Source: Splendidivirga corallicola
GTDB lineage: Bacteria > Bacteroidota > Bacteroidia > Cytophagales > Cyclobacteriaceae
Assembly: GCA_030442035.1 (NCBI GenBank)
Contig: JAUJEA010000001.1
Coordinates: forward strand, 434,001-498,000
Length of the DNA stretch: 64,000 nt
Direction: 5' to 3'
Shown: piece after piece, positions 35,802 through 45,296 of the stretch
How positions within the stretch are numbered: position 1 is the stretch's first letter
Layout of the letters: every line of letters starts with the position of its first letter
Translations under genes and position numbers: made by a program
The notes under the pieces: model-generated
What the model was told of the DNA's origin: nothing
The model's input: only the letters and a program-made list of their open reading frames with translations
Database searches by the model: none

Positions 35802-37262
35802 TTAAAAATTTATAGGGTTTCCTTGATAAAAGTCCAGAACTTTAGTTTTAAATATGAAATCAAATTTATTTCGGACCAAATCCGATTTCGCTTGGAACAT
35901 ATTATTTTGTGCAATTTGAAAGTCTACGAAATTGATCACACCGTTATCATATTGCTGTTGGGCCATTCGAAAAGACTCTTCCAGCGCTTCTACTTGCTTT
36001 AACGAAGCTTCATAGCTTTTAGCTGAGGCCAGAGCATCATTATAGGCCTGTTCTATGGTCTGCCTTAAGGTTTGTTTTTCCTGAATAGCATTTACTTCTG
36101 CTCTTTGCTTTGCAATGTTGGCTCTTTGAATAGCAGTACTCGTTTGTAACCTGTTGAATATAGGGATCTGCAAATTGAATGTAAGCCGTTGGCTTAAATT
36201 TCTGTCAAATTGATCACTGGCGCTTACATCCTGAATGTTACCATTGGGTGAAACGCTGAAAAGATCAATGGTTGCCGAGGGATTACCTGTTAGGTTACCT
36301 TGCAACCTTTGCTCAGGTTCAACTGAGAATGTTCCATCAGGAACAAATTCCACAGCAGCATCTGAATAATTAGTGGAAATGCTTCCTGAAAGTGACAGGC
36401 TTGGATACAAACCTCCTTTCGCTATTTTCGCTCCGTAGTCGGCACTTTCTATTTTAAGATTTGCACTTTGGATTTCAGGCTGATTTGCCTCGGCATAATC
36501 GTATATCTGATTAGCTGACTTTGATAACAACAAAGCAGAAGGTGCATCCAGATTTGGTATTTCTATTTCGAAAGGATCAGATGCCGGAATTTGCAATAAC
36601 TGCTTTAAATTCAAAAGGGACAGGGTGAGTGCATTCTCGGATGATATCACATTGGCTTCGTTACTGGCTTGTTGTGATTTTAGATCCAATAAATTAGAAA
36701 GCGGTAATGAGCCCGCTTCAACCAGCTTTTCAGTCCGTGATAACTGCGTATTGGTTGATTCCAATTGTGTTTTGGCATTATTAAGCAGTTCCTGGTTGAA
36801 GATAACGTTTAAATAAAATGTAGCAACATTTAAAATGGTCCTGTTTTCAGAAGTCTTGAGATCAAGCTCACTTGCTTCCAGGTCCAGGTTGCTTTGCTTT
36901 ATGCCATTTCTAACTTGAAACCCTCCAAATAATGTCATATTACTGCTGGCACTAAAGCCGGAGAAGGTAATCCTTTCATTAACAAAGGTATTTTCAGTAG
37001 GATCAATACCCCGTCCCCAGTTATATCCATAATTGCCTCCTGCATTCAAATTTGGCAACATATTTCCCCTGGCTTGCTTTAGAAAAGCTTTATTTTCTTC
37101 TACAGTTAATTTACTTTGTTGAATTGATAGATTGTCCTTCAGGGAATGTTCTATGCATTCTTGAAGTGTCCAGACTTTTTTTCCACCTGTATCTTGTGCA
37201 AAAGCACCCAAGCTGGCAAAAAGCAGGATAATAAAAAAGTTAATGCGAATCTTATTTATCAT
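35802..37262 (-). CDS. TolC-family outer-membrane efflux channel
   Basis: About 486 residues from the ATG at 37262; a longer in-frame start at 37277 would overlap sdaAB and only lengthen the signal peptide. The signal peptide ends LGAFAQ. Two pseudo-repeats carry TolC signatures: LTVEENKAFLKQARGNMLPNLNAGGNYG in the first half, and ANLKIESADYGAKIAKGGLYPSLSLSGS and ALEESFRMAQQQYDNGVINFVDFQIAQNN in the second. Three units form an outer-membrane channel and periplasmic tunnel. It lies between sdaAB (4 bp) and the adaptor (3 bp) and pairs with that adaptor. Confidence 0.93.
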   Translation of the reverse strand: MINKIRINFFIILLFASLGAFAQDTGGKKVWTLQECIEHSLKDNLSIQQSKLTVEENKAFLKQARGNMLPNLNAGGNYGYNWGRGIDPTENTFVNERITFSGFSASSNMTLFGGFQVRNGIKQSNLDLEASELDLKTSENRTILNVATFYLNVIFNQELLNNAKTQLESTNTQLSRTEKLVEAGSLPLSNLLDLKSQQASNEANVISSENALTLSLLNLKQLLQIPASDPFEIEIPNLDAPSALLLSKSANQIYDYAEANQPEIQSANLKIESADYGAKIAKGGLYPSLSLSGSISTNYSDAAVEFVPDGTFSVEPEQRLQGNLTGNPSATIDLFSVSPNGNIQDVSASDQFDRNLSQRLTFNLQIPIFNRLQTSTAIQRANIAKQRAEVNAIQEKQTLRQTIEQAYNDALASAKSYEASLKQVEALEESFRMAQQQYDNGVINFVDFQIAQNNMFQAKSDLVRNKFDFIFKTKVLDFYQGNPINF

Positions 37263-37266
37263 AGTT

Positions 37267-37944
37267 TTATAGATCAATATCAGGAATATATATAAGTTCT
37301 TTTACCCAGTCTATATGCTTTAAGAAGTCAATAGTTATTTGTTTTGGCCCTGTATCCATTTCAAGGATTTGACAGGCTACATCATGCTTCCCTTTTCGGG
37401 AAACTGTCATAGTGGCTATATTGCAATGATCATGTGACAATACAGAACTGATAAAAGCAATACTGCCTTTTTTGTCTTCTGCGGTAATAATTAACGTATG
37501 CAGATTGGCACTAAAGTTTGCTTTAAAACCATTTACTTCTACAATACTGATTACACCCCCTCCTCTACTTTCTCCAATGACCTCAATAGAACGTCCCTTT
37601 GCAATTAGATGTAGTTTTATTGAATTTGGATGCATTGTTGATGCATTTCCTACAGATTTAAATGTATATTTTAATCCCGCTTCTTTGGCATGCTGAAAAG
37701 CATCCTTAATTCTTTTATCATCGGTTTTAAAATCCAGTAATCCTGCCAGTATAGCTCTGTCACTTCCATGGCCTTCATAAGTACGGGCAAAGGAGTTATA
37801 AAACGTAATTTCTGCTTCTTCGGGTTTTGCTCCCAAAATCCTTATTGCCGCACGAGCAATACGCACAACACCTGCTGTGTGTGAGCTGGAAGGGCCTATC
37901 ATTACAGGACCTATCATATCAAAAACACTGCTTTTTTCTGCCAT
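37267..37944 (-). CDS. sdaAB: L-serine ammonia-lyase, iron-sulfur type, beta subunit
   Basis: A 225-residue beta subunit of the [4Fe-4S] serine dehydratase that turns L-serine into pyruvate and ammonia. Residues 1-145 hold the serine-binding GPSSSHTAG loop (17-25) and the GHGSDRAILAGLLDF segment. The C-terminal ACT domain (about 150-225: TLIITAEDKKGSIAFISSVLSHDHCNIATM) is a regulatory or serine-binding module. The catalytic alpha subunit with the cluster cysteines is not in this window. It is the first gene of an operon with tolC and an adaptor. The spacing of only 4 bp to tolC argues for translational coupling. Confidence 0.93.
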   Translation of the reverse strand: MAEKSSVFDMIGPVMIGPSSSHTAGVVRIARAAIRILGAKPEEAEITFYNSFARTYEGHGSDRAILAGLLDFKTDDKRIKDAFQHAKEAGLKYTFKSVGNASTMHPNSIKLHLIAKGRSIEVIGESRGGGVISIVEVNGFKANFSANLHTLIITAEDKKGSIAFISSVLSHDHCNIATMTVSRKGKHDVACQILEMDTGPKQITIDFLKHIDWVKELIYIPDIDL

Positions 37945-38233
37945 AGAGCTTCATTGTCTAGTTCAAATATTATCCAATAATCATTCAGATGAAAAAAGAA
38001 ATTTATAAATGGTAAAATACTTCCATGAAATCCGTTTGAGCCATTTTAATGTTGATCGATTGTCGTGAGGCACATCACGACACCCAACACTATATTGCTC
38101 CTTTAACTATTTACCAAATATTTCAGCTATAATGGGTTGACCTGGCCAAATTTTAGTTAGTAAAGCTAAGGTATATATATTATTTTCACCGGCTGTAATA
38201 CTCATCAAACATTTCTTTACACTGAACTAACAA

Positions 38234-38593
38234 ATGGATAAAATGTTATTAGTTCAATTTCTCATTGGTCCCTTACTAATCATACTTTCCATGATATTCA
38301 GAGCCTTCCCTCCCAGAAAAGTTAATCCAATCTATGGTTACAGATCATCTCTATCTATGAAAAACCAAGAGACCTGGGATGAAGCTAACCGATACAGTAC
38401 TAACCTAATGCTAATAGTTTCCCTCATGACCACTGGATTTCAGGTTTTGGGGTATTTTTTATTGGAACCTGTTGTTTCAATATTGACTGCCTGTGGGATT
38501 TTGGTTGTTGGATTAGTGCTTCTTATGATCTCTACTGAAAAGCATTTAAAAAAATTATTTGACCCCGACGGAAATCGGAAATTGACTGAATAA
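38234..38593 (+). CDS. SdpI family membrane protein
   Basis: A 119-residue membrane protein with three hydrophobic segments (about 5-24, 57-75, 79-97). It carries the SdpI/YhfL hallmark P-P-x-K-x-N-x-x-Y-G-Y-R-x-x-x-S-M-K-N-x-x-x-W-x-x-A-N (residues 26-52). The founding member, Bacillus SdpI, confers immunity to the SdpC toxin, but most homologues stand alone with unknown roles. No toxin gene is adjacent here. The gene is isolated, so a general membrane-stress role is as likely. Confidence 0.88.
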   Translation: MDKMLLVQFLIGPLLIILSMIFRAFPPRKVNPIYGYRSSLSMKNQETWDEANRYSTNLMLIVSLMTTGFQVLGYFLLEPVVSILTACGILVVGLVLLMISTEKHLKKLFDPDGNRKLTE

Positions 38594-38770
38594 AAGTGCT
38601 TCCGTCCTGATTAACTCCAAATACGTGATAAATTATTTTAATGCTTTAGATACGAAAATAATTACACCAAATGCTGATTGATCGGGCAACAATTAAAGAT
38701 TGCCGGGAAAATTGGCCTGTCTTACCATAAGTTATTCCCATTGTATACCAATTACTTAATTAAGGCATAT

Positions 38771-38796
38771 AAAATGGGAAAGTTCAATCCCATTTT
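38771..38796 (-). terminator. Hairpin after the lipocalin-like lipoprotein gene
   Basis: AAAATGGGA (38771-38779) and TCCCATTTT (38788-38796) form a perfect 9-bp stem. It lies 10 bp after the stop at 38807 of the minus-strand gene. The T-run is short, so termination is probable but not certain. Confidence 0.6.
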
Positions 38797-38806
38797 CACA
38801 AATCAA

Positions 38807-39352
38807 CTATTCTACTTTTTCCTGAATGCCCGAATAGAGGTCATCACTTTGACCATCAGAATCAAAATCCAGAAAGCCGGTAAAAGTGGTTCTGTTATTG
38901 TTGAGCTCAGTTTTATAAGCTATTCTTATTCCATCAATCGTCAGGATCAAACTGTCTTCGTTGATTTCCCATTGACCGGAAGTTTCCCCAACAATAGAAT
39001 CATTTAAACCAATATAAACAGATCTGAAAGTTCCGTTCTCCAGATAGGTTGTCTCGATTGGTTTGATCTTAAGTATATTTTCCCATTGCCCCTCCTCAGC
39101 AAGCATTGTGCTATCTGTCTCAGAATTGTTATATGAATTCATGTGAACATGTAAAGAAACATTGACCCATTTACCTATCATGCGATTTTTCAGATCAATG
39201 GAGGGAGATGCTTCACTGGCGCTTTCCATATTCTGGGTCTGCTGGTCTTTCTTTTTTGTATCGCATCCCAAAAAAATAATTGTAGAACAAAAGATAATTG
39301 ATCCAATGATTTTTATCGTGGGATTAATATTGTGTTGAAATAAAATGCTCAT
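38807..39352 (-). CDS. Lipoprotein, lipocalin-like
   Basis: A 181-residue predicted lipoprotein. The hydrophobic stretch ends IIFLGC (Cys30), a lipobox, and is followed by a Lys/Asp/Gln-rich linker. The mature part begins LKNRMIGKWVNVS and has YLENGTFRSVY, SGQWEINEDSLILTIDG and a closing FDSDGQSDDLYSG, the pattern of lipocalin-like domains that contain a G-K-W motif. Function unknown. A hairpin follows the stop, so it is transcribed alone; upstream lies a CTTTAACAC-type repeat. Confidence 0.7.
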   Translation of the reverse strand: MSILFQHNINPTIKIIGSIIFCSTIIFLGCDTKKKDQQTQNMESASEASPSIDLKNRMIGKWVNVSLHVHMNSYNNSETDSTMLAEEGQWENILKIKPIETTYLENGTFRSVYIGLNDSIVGETSGQWEINEDSLILTIDGIRIAYKTELNNNRTTFTGFLDFDSDGQSDDLYSGIQEKVE

Positions 39353-39359
39353 GAAGTAT

Positions 39360-39412
39360 TATTAAAGTGTTAAAGTACTAGAGTGTTAAAGTGCTAGAGT
39401 GTCAAAATACTA
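39360..39412. repeat. Degenerate tandem of AAAGTGTTAAAGT words
   Basis: About four imperfect copies of a 13-15-nt phrase (TTAAAGTGTTAAAG, TACTAGAGTGTTAAAG, TGCTAGAGTGTCAAAA, TACTAAAG) follow each other. The same word on the other strand is found at about 30172-30198. It lies between the thyA stop and the lipoprotein start. Confidence 0.6.
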
Positions 39413-39526
39413 AAGAATATGAAAATCTTCAATCTTTGGTGACTGATTCATGTGACTCAATGCCAGGCTTGGATTGACCAATGATCTGTACTCTCAACTT
39501 TTTTCAGAAAAAATTCCTTCGTTTTT

Positions 39527-40321
39527 TTAAATGGCCACTGCTGCTTTGATGTGTGGATGAGGGTCGTAATTTTCCACTTTAATATCTTCATAGGTGAAAT
39601 CAAAAATATTCTTGATTTCCGGATTAAGTCTTAGCTGAGGCAGCGGACGCGTGTCTCTTGTTAGTTGGAGTTCCGCTTGTTCCAGATGATTTGAATACAG
39701 GTGGGCATCTCCAAAGGTATGCACAAAATCACCTGGCTTCAGATTACAGACCTGGGCCACCATCATGGTAAGCATGGCATAAGAAGCAATATTAAAAGGA
39801 ACTCCAAGAAATACATCTGCACTTCTTTGATACAATTGACAAGACAATTTTCCGTCAGATACATAAAACTGGAAAAAAGCATGGCATGGGGGAAGTGCCA
39901 TTTTTTCAATTTCGCTGACGTTCCAGGCACTCACAATGATACGCCTGGAATCAGGATTATTTTTTATCTGATCAATGATTTGTGAGATTTGATCTATTTT
40001 CCTGCCATCCGGTGTTGGCCAGCTTCTCCATTGTGAGCCATAAACCGGACCCAAATTGCCTTCTTCATCCGCCCATTCATCCCATATCGATACACCATTA
40101 TCTTTTAGATATTGAATGTTTGTATCACCTTTTAAGAACCATAACAATTCATGTGTGATGGATCTCATGTGTACTTTTTTAGTCGTCACCAGAGGGAAAC
40201 CTTCACTAAGATCAAAGCGCATTTGATGGCCGAAAACACTAAGTGTACCTGTTCCTGTTCTATCTTCTTTTTTGGTTCCTGTATCGAGAATTCTTTGGAT
40301 TAGATCTAAGTATTGCTTCAT
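39527..40321 (-). CDS. thyA: Thymidylate synthase
   Basis: A 264-residue enzyme that methylates dUMP to dTMP with methylene-tetrahydrofolate. The length equals the E. coli protein. Diagnostic parts are [11 protein letters not shown] (21-31) with the phosphate-binding Arg21, [34 protein letters not shown], catalytic Cys146 in [13 protein letters not shown], and [21 protein letters not shown]. All catalytic residues are present. No dihydrofolate reductase gene is next to it, although the two often pair. A probable promoter lies at 40358-40388. Confidence 0.98.
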   Translation of the reverse strand: MKQYLDLIQRILDTGTKKEDRTGTGTLSVFGHQMRFDLSEGFPLVTTKKVHMRSITHELLWFLKGDTNIQYLKDNGVSIWDEWADEEGNLGPVYGSQWRSWPTPDGRKIDQISQIIDQIKNNPDSRRIIVSAWNVSEIEKMALPPCHAFFQFYVSDGKLSCQLYQRSADVFLGVPFNIASYAMLTMMVAQVCNLKPGDFVHTFGDAHLYSNHLEQAELQLTRDTRPLPQLRLNPEIKNIFDFTYEDIKVENYDPHPHIKAAVAI

Positions 40322-40357
40322 TGGGTGAAATTCAATATCATCTTACAATGTGTTTTA

Positions 40358-40388
40358 CAAAGTTATCATTTTAGAAAATTTATTCTAA
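40358..40388 (-). promoter_or_regulatory. Probable thyA promoter
   Basis: On the minus strand TAACTTTG (40365-40358) fits TAnnTTTG and is preceded after 19 nt by TTAG (40388-40385), one base off the -33 consensus. It is 36 bp before the thyA start codon. Confidence 0.5.
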
Positions 40389-40455
40389 GCTTTTCGAGTA
40401 TACTTCAAGATGACAGTAATGGTGTGATCGATAATTATTCCATCTTTACTAAAAG

Positions 40456-40490
40456 AAAAAGGGTGTATCATAAGTAACCATGATACACCC
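40456..40490 (-). terminator. Terminator of the first SusCD locus
   Basis: GGGTGTATCAT (40461-40471) and ATGATACACCC (40480-40490) form a perfect 11-bp stem with an 8-nt loop, and flanking A/T pairs extend it. On the minus strand a T-rich run follows at 40460-40451. It lies 44 bp after the SusD stop. Confidence 0.88.
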
Positions 40491-40534
40491 TTATTAGGCT
40501 TAGCTTTAGGTTGAGTTTATATTGTGTTGTTTAA

Positions 40535-41938
40535 CTAATAGCCATCGTTTTGCTTAATGTTCGGATTGGCGTTGATTTCATCGGCGGGAATTGGTAAAAT
40601 AAATCGGTTATCCGGATAATTTATTTCACAAATGATTGATGAGCATTGATTCCTGATAACGTTCATCTCATTTCTCATCAAATCCCACAAACGATGTCCC
40701 TCAAACATCAATTCGATTCTTCTTTCAAGCAAGATCTCATCGATCAAAGCCTGTCCGGTAGCCGTTACGTCAGCGGCAGTTGATAAACCTCTTTGTCTGA
40801 TAGCATTCAGATCCGATTGAGCGCCGGTATCATTGTTGAGATTGGCTCTTGCTTCCGCACGGATCAAATAAATTTCTGATAATCTTAATACAGGTGTATT
40901 ATCTTCTCCTGTGGTACTGGGAAATTTGTTTACCCTTACAGGTCCATAAATACCTGATAAATTAGGATCGCCTTTAAACAGCTGCTCTCGTACATCTCCG
41001 ACCGGTATCAAACTGATAACATCATTGGAAGGAAGATAATCTCCATATCCTTCGGTAATATACATTCTTCCAAGTGCATCCGATCCTCGGTTATCTGTAG
41101 AAGTCATGGCAATTTCAAACATTGCATCCGGGGGAGTTCCCGCCATCCAGGCATTCACATATTCAGCGTTAGAGGTAAGTCCACTACTTCCATTGATTGC
41201 CTCGGTGGCTAATTGTTCTGCATTTGCCCAATCTTGCCTGTACAGATGTACTCGGGCCAATAAACCTTGTACTGCCAATTTCGATAGAATGGTAGAGCTT
41301 CCTCTATCAGCATTCATCATTGAAATAGCTGTGGTCAGATCACTCACAATCTGATTGTATACCTCATTAACAGTATTTCTCGAAGGCTCTGCAAATTGAT
41401 CGAATTCAGTTACAATAGGAATACCGGGATGCGCTGCACCAGAAGTAAAATTGAAAGTTTGCGCATAAATTCTTACCAAATCATGATGTACTAAAGCTCT
41501 CAATGCATAAGCTTCACCTATGATCTGGTCCTGCTCAGCTTTCACAGCAGGTGCCAGTTCTACAGTGCTGTTAATGATATTATTAGCTCTGTTAATGACA
41601 TCATACATCTGGTTCCACATATTCCTTGGAATGAAATCGGTTGCATTACCGCTATATTCCGCCCATTCCTTGGCTCTGTTGGCACTTGCATTTTGTTTTA
41701 CATTATCGCTCATCACATCGGGAACAAGCACGAAGTACCTTCCATAATAATTGGAACTTGATAATCCATCATATACACCGGTAATAGCAGCTCTGAAATC
41801 ATCCAGTGTTATTAAAGCATTTTCAGTAGCAACAGATTGCTGTGGAGTTAATTCCAAGAAATCTTCCGAGCATGAAAATACCGTAAATACTGTAAGCACG
41901 AAGGCTATCTTTATAGATCTATTCTTTATATTTTTCAT
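40535..41938 (-). CDS. SusD/RagB family nutrient-binding lipoprotein
   Basis: A 467-residue surface lipoprotein. The lipobox VFSC gives Cys23. The N-terminal part reads FLELTPQQSVATENALITLDDFRAAITGVYDGLSS, typical for SusD. The TPR-like helices include EAYALRALVHHDLVRIYAQTF and AVQGLLARVHLYRQDWANAEQLA. The end reads VLRLSEIYLIRAEARANLN, LDEILLERRIELMFEGHRLWDLMR and RFILPIPADEINANP. SusD caps the SusC pore and delivers the ligand. It begins 25 bp after the SusC gene. With no glycosidase near, the ligand may be a peptide or another non-glycan nutrient. Confidence 0.96.
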   Translation of the reverse strand: MKNIKNRSIKIAFVLTVFTVFSCSEDFLELTPQQSVATENALITLDDFRAAITGVYDGLSSSNYYGRYFVLVPDVMSDNVKQNASANRAKEWAEYSGNATDFIPRNMWNQMYDVINRANNIINSTVELAPAVKAEQDQIIGEAYALRALVHHDLVRIYAQTFNFTSGAAHPGIPIVTEFDQFAEPSRNTVNEVYNQIVSDLTTAISMMNADRGSSTILSKLAVQGLLARVHLYRQDWANAEQLATEAINGSSGLTSNAEYVNAWMAGTPPDAMFEIAMTSTDNRGSDALGRMYITEGYGDYLPSNDVISLIPVGDVREQLFKGDPNLSGIYGPVRVNKFPSTTGEDNTPVLRLSEIYLIRAEARANLNNDTGAQSDLNAIRQRGLSTAADVTATGQALIDEILLERRIELMFEGHRLWDLMRNEMNVIRNQCSSIICEINYPDNRFILPIPADEINANPNIKQNDGY

Positions 41939-41963
41939 TTTCTCTGAAATTTAGGATTTAACA

Positions 41964-44900
41964 CTACAGTCCGATATCAATGCCAAAAGCAATCGTTTTC
42001 ACGTTCGGTACAACTCCGTTGGCTACACCATTGATTTGTTGTTCCGGATCAAGGTAAAGATCGCCATCCCTGGTCCAGGTCCATAAATTGGTGGCAGTGC
42101 TATATACACGTAAGGATCTGAGATTTAACTTGTCAGTAAGTGTACTCGGCAAGTTATATGACAAAGTAATATTTCTCAATCTTATATGACTCGCATCATA
42201 AAGATATCGGGTAGAGTTACGTTGGTTACTACTACTTCTGTTACCCCAAGAAAATCTTGGAACATTGGTAATATCTCCCGGCTGCTGCCATCTGTCCAAT
42301 ACTAATGTTGATTGACTCCTCGGCGTAAATCTTCCATCGCCCTGAATTACCCAGGCTGTGGCATCATACACATAATTTCCAATGGAATAATTGAATTGGA
42401 AAGAAAGTGACAATCCTTTATAACTTAACGTATTGTTAAAACCTCCAAAGAAATCAGGTGTTGCACTTTTCCCTATCAGGAATCTTTCTGCTTCACTGAT
42501 GTTACTGGTAGTTTCTGTTCTTGTGCTGTCGGTATACCACAAAGGAGCTCCATCATCAGGATTAACACCAGCCCATTCCCACATATAGAAAGACTGAAAA
42601 TCTTCTCCTTGTCTTCTCAGCTTACTTCCATCAATGAATTCTTCATTCAGCTTGGTCACCTCATTTTTCAGGAAAGTGATATTAAAACCTGTGTTCCATA
42701 CAAAATCACCTTTGTTAATAACATCTGCATTCAAGGTAATTTCCCAACCGGAATTTTTCATCTCTCCAAAATTCTGGAGAAGACCTGTGAAACCAGTGGT
42801 TGATGAAATAGGAACATCCAGCAATAAGTCCGAAGAAACACGGTTGAAGTATTCCAAAATACCACTGACCTTTCCTCCAAACAAACCAAAGTCTAATCCG
42901 ACATTAAAGTTTTCCTGAGTTTCCCAGGTCAATTCAGGGTTTCCAATCTGAGAAGGTCGGCTTCCGGGAACACCATCATAATCTGCACCAAAGGCATAAA
43001 GTCCAACTGATGGGAAGTTACCTAAGGCAGCATTTCCAGTGACACCATAACTTGTTCTCAAGCGTAGATCAGAAATAAAACTGACGTTTGACAGGAAATC
43101 TTCCTGGTTTAATCTCCATGATCCGCCGACAGACCAGAAAGTTCCATAACGGCTATTGGATCCAAATCTGGAAGAACCATCACGCCTAATGCTAAAAGAT
43201 GCGTAGTATTTATTCTTGAAATCATAGTTAAATCTTGAAAAAAGTGAGGAGAAACTATACTCACTTCGATCACTGGAAGCCGTAGTCGGATTTGCAGCAC
43301 TTGCCAATGTTCTCAGGGTTGGGTTTGGATATCCTTCTCCAACAGCCAGCACTCTGTCTCTGTTTGATTTTTGTGCTTCATAACCAACCAATACATCAAC
43401 ATTGTGGGCTTCATTGAAGGTTTTTCCCCAGGTTGCTGTTTGTGTACCTATCCAATTGAAATCGGAAATACGGGATTCCTGGCCTCGTCCACCTACGTTA
43501 CGTCCATCACCGTATCTGCCATTTCTAAAGAAAAATTCATTGATACGAATAAAATCAACACTCCAGGCCGTTTTTAATTTTAATCCTTGAACAATCTCAT
43601 ATTCTGCAGATATGTTATCAATGATGCGTAGTTGATCGAACTCCCTTGTATCATCACCACTTAAACTTCCCACCGGGTTATTTCCACCCATAAAGAAATT
43701 TCTATGGTCTCCATAGAACCTTCCCTGATCATCTCGAATAGGAATAGTAGGGGCCAACAACAAGGCGTTATACATTGGGTTGGCCCAGGCTGTTCCGTCT
43801 GAAAATCCTTGCTGGTCGACATTGGACACCGTAATATTATTGGTGACTTTCAGTTTATCTGTCAAATTCAAACTTAGGTTCAATCTGGAAGAAAAGCGCT
43901 CCATTTGAGAACCGATAATGTGGCTCTCCTGCTTGAAGTACGATCCCGAAGCAAAATACGTCAAGGCATCTGTTCCACCGCTAGCACTAAGATCGTAGCT
44001 TTGATTGATACCCGTTCTTGTGATGGCGTCCAACCAATCAGTATCTACACCTGGTTGAGGAAAATCGTTATCAAATCTGGCTTGAGCCTGTGCTAACGTT
44101 TCACCTCTGTTCATCCATCCTTCCAAATACAATTCCGTGTACTGCTCCCGGTTCAAAGGTTGCAAAATATTATCCTGAGCCACACTGTTGAAACCTACCT
44201 GTGACCGGATATCGATTTTTGCTTTACCCTTACCACCGCTTTTGGTAGTAATCAAGATAACACCATTGGCACCTCTTGAACCATAAATAGCTGTAGCGGA
44301 AGCATCTTTTAAAACAGTCACAGTTTCAATATCATTAGGGTTAATTCCTGACATTGTGTTAGCTGTTTCATTCAACCTGGTAATATCACCAGTTTGAACC
44401 GGTATTCCGTCAATCACATATAACGGTTCACTGGATGCTGTAATTGAACCAATACCTCTGATCCGGACCTGAACATCCGCACCAGGCTGACCATTGTTAA
44501 CTACAGCCTGTAGTCCTGCCACATTCCCCTGTAAAGTTTGTTCGAAGGATGGCAACGGCACCTGCTGCAATTTCTCGGCTCCTACTGTTTCAACCGATCC
44601 GGTAAGTGATTCTTTTGATTGAGTACCATATCCGATAACAATTACTTCCGTTAACTGATTAATATCCGGAGTCATGGTCACGTTAACCACGGTTCTATCC
44701 CCTATCTCAATTTCTTCAGTTAGATAACCTACAAATGAAAAAATCAAGGTAGTGGCATCGTCAGGTATATCAAGTTGGTATGAACCTTCTGCATCTGTAA
44801 TTGTTCCTACAGTGGTTCCCTTTACAAGGATATTTACGCCAGGTAACCCTTCACCGTCCTCAGCGGTTACTTTACCTGAAATTCCTTTAAAGAGTATGAT

Positions 44901-45296
44901 CTCCAATTTTGAAGCATTCAATTGGCCTCTTCTGATCTTTTTAACATCAATGTTATTATTGATCTGTTTAAAATGTAATAGTGCCTCTTTTGAAACTTCT
45001 TTTAGAATTTCTGCAATGGAGTACTTTTTTAAAGGCATGTTGATGGATACATCCTTGTCAATGTCTTTGATGTCGTAATTGAATTTAAATTGAGACTCCT
45101 TTTCGATGGATCTCAGTACATCAATCACGGACATTCCCTCATATTCCGTAACAAGGTGCGCTTGACTAACACTTTGATACTTTTGTGCAATAACATCATT
45201 AGCTAACAAGACTGTTGCAAAAGCAGCTTGAATCAAACAGCTATAGATAAGGTATTTTGTAGCCATGATTACTAGTGGGAGTAATTTTCTTTTCAT
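41964..45296 (-). CDS. SusC/RagA TonB-dependent transporter with STN domain
   Basis: About 1110 residues from the ATG at 45296; an in-frame ATG at 45347 only adds a polar stretch ahead of the signal peptide. Order: signal peptide, STN domain ([22 protein letters not shown] ... [18 protein letters not shown]), CarboxypepD-like beta domain ([25 protein letters not shown]), plug with the SusC signature ([17 protein letters not shown], then [31 protein letters not shown]), and a 22-strand-type barrel ending in IAFGIDIGL. It imports large nutrients with TonB energy. The STN domain contacts the FecR anti-sigma factor encoded just upstream and so couples uptake to transcription. Confidence 0.97.
   Translation of the reverse strand: [1110 protein letters not shown]

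Noticed and set aside
38234-38593. SdpI-like protein as part of a toxin-immunity system
   Set aside because: No SdpC-like toxin or SdpR regulator is nearby; most SdpI homologues stand alone.
38678-39007. A 109-residue plus-strand frame
   Set aside because: It overlaps the lipoprotein gene on the minus strand, which has a lipobox and lipocalin-like motifs; the plus frame has none.
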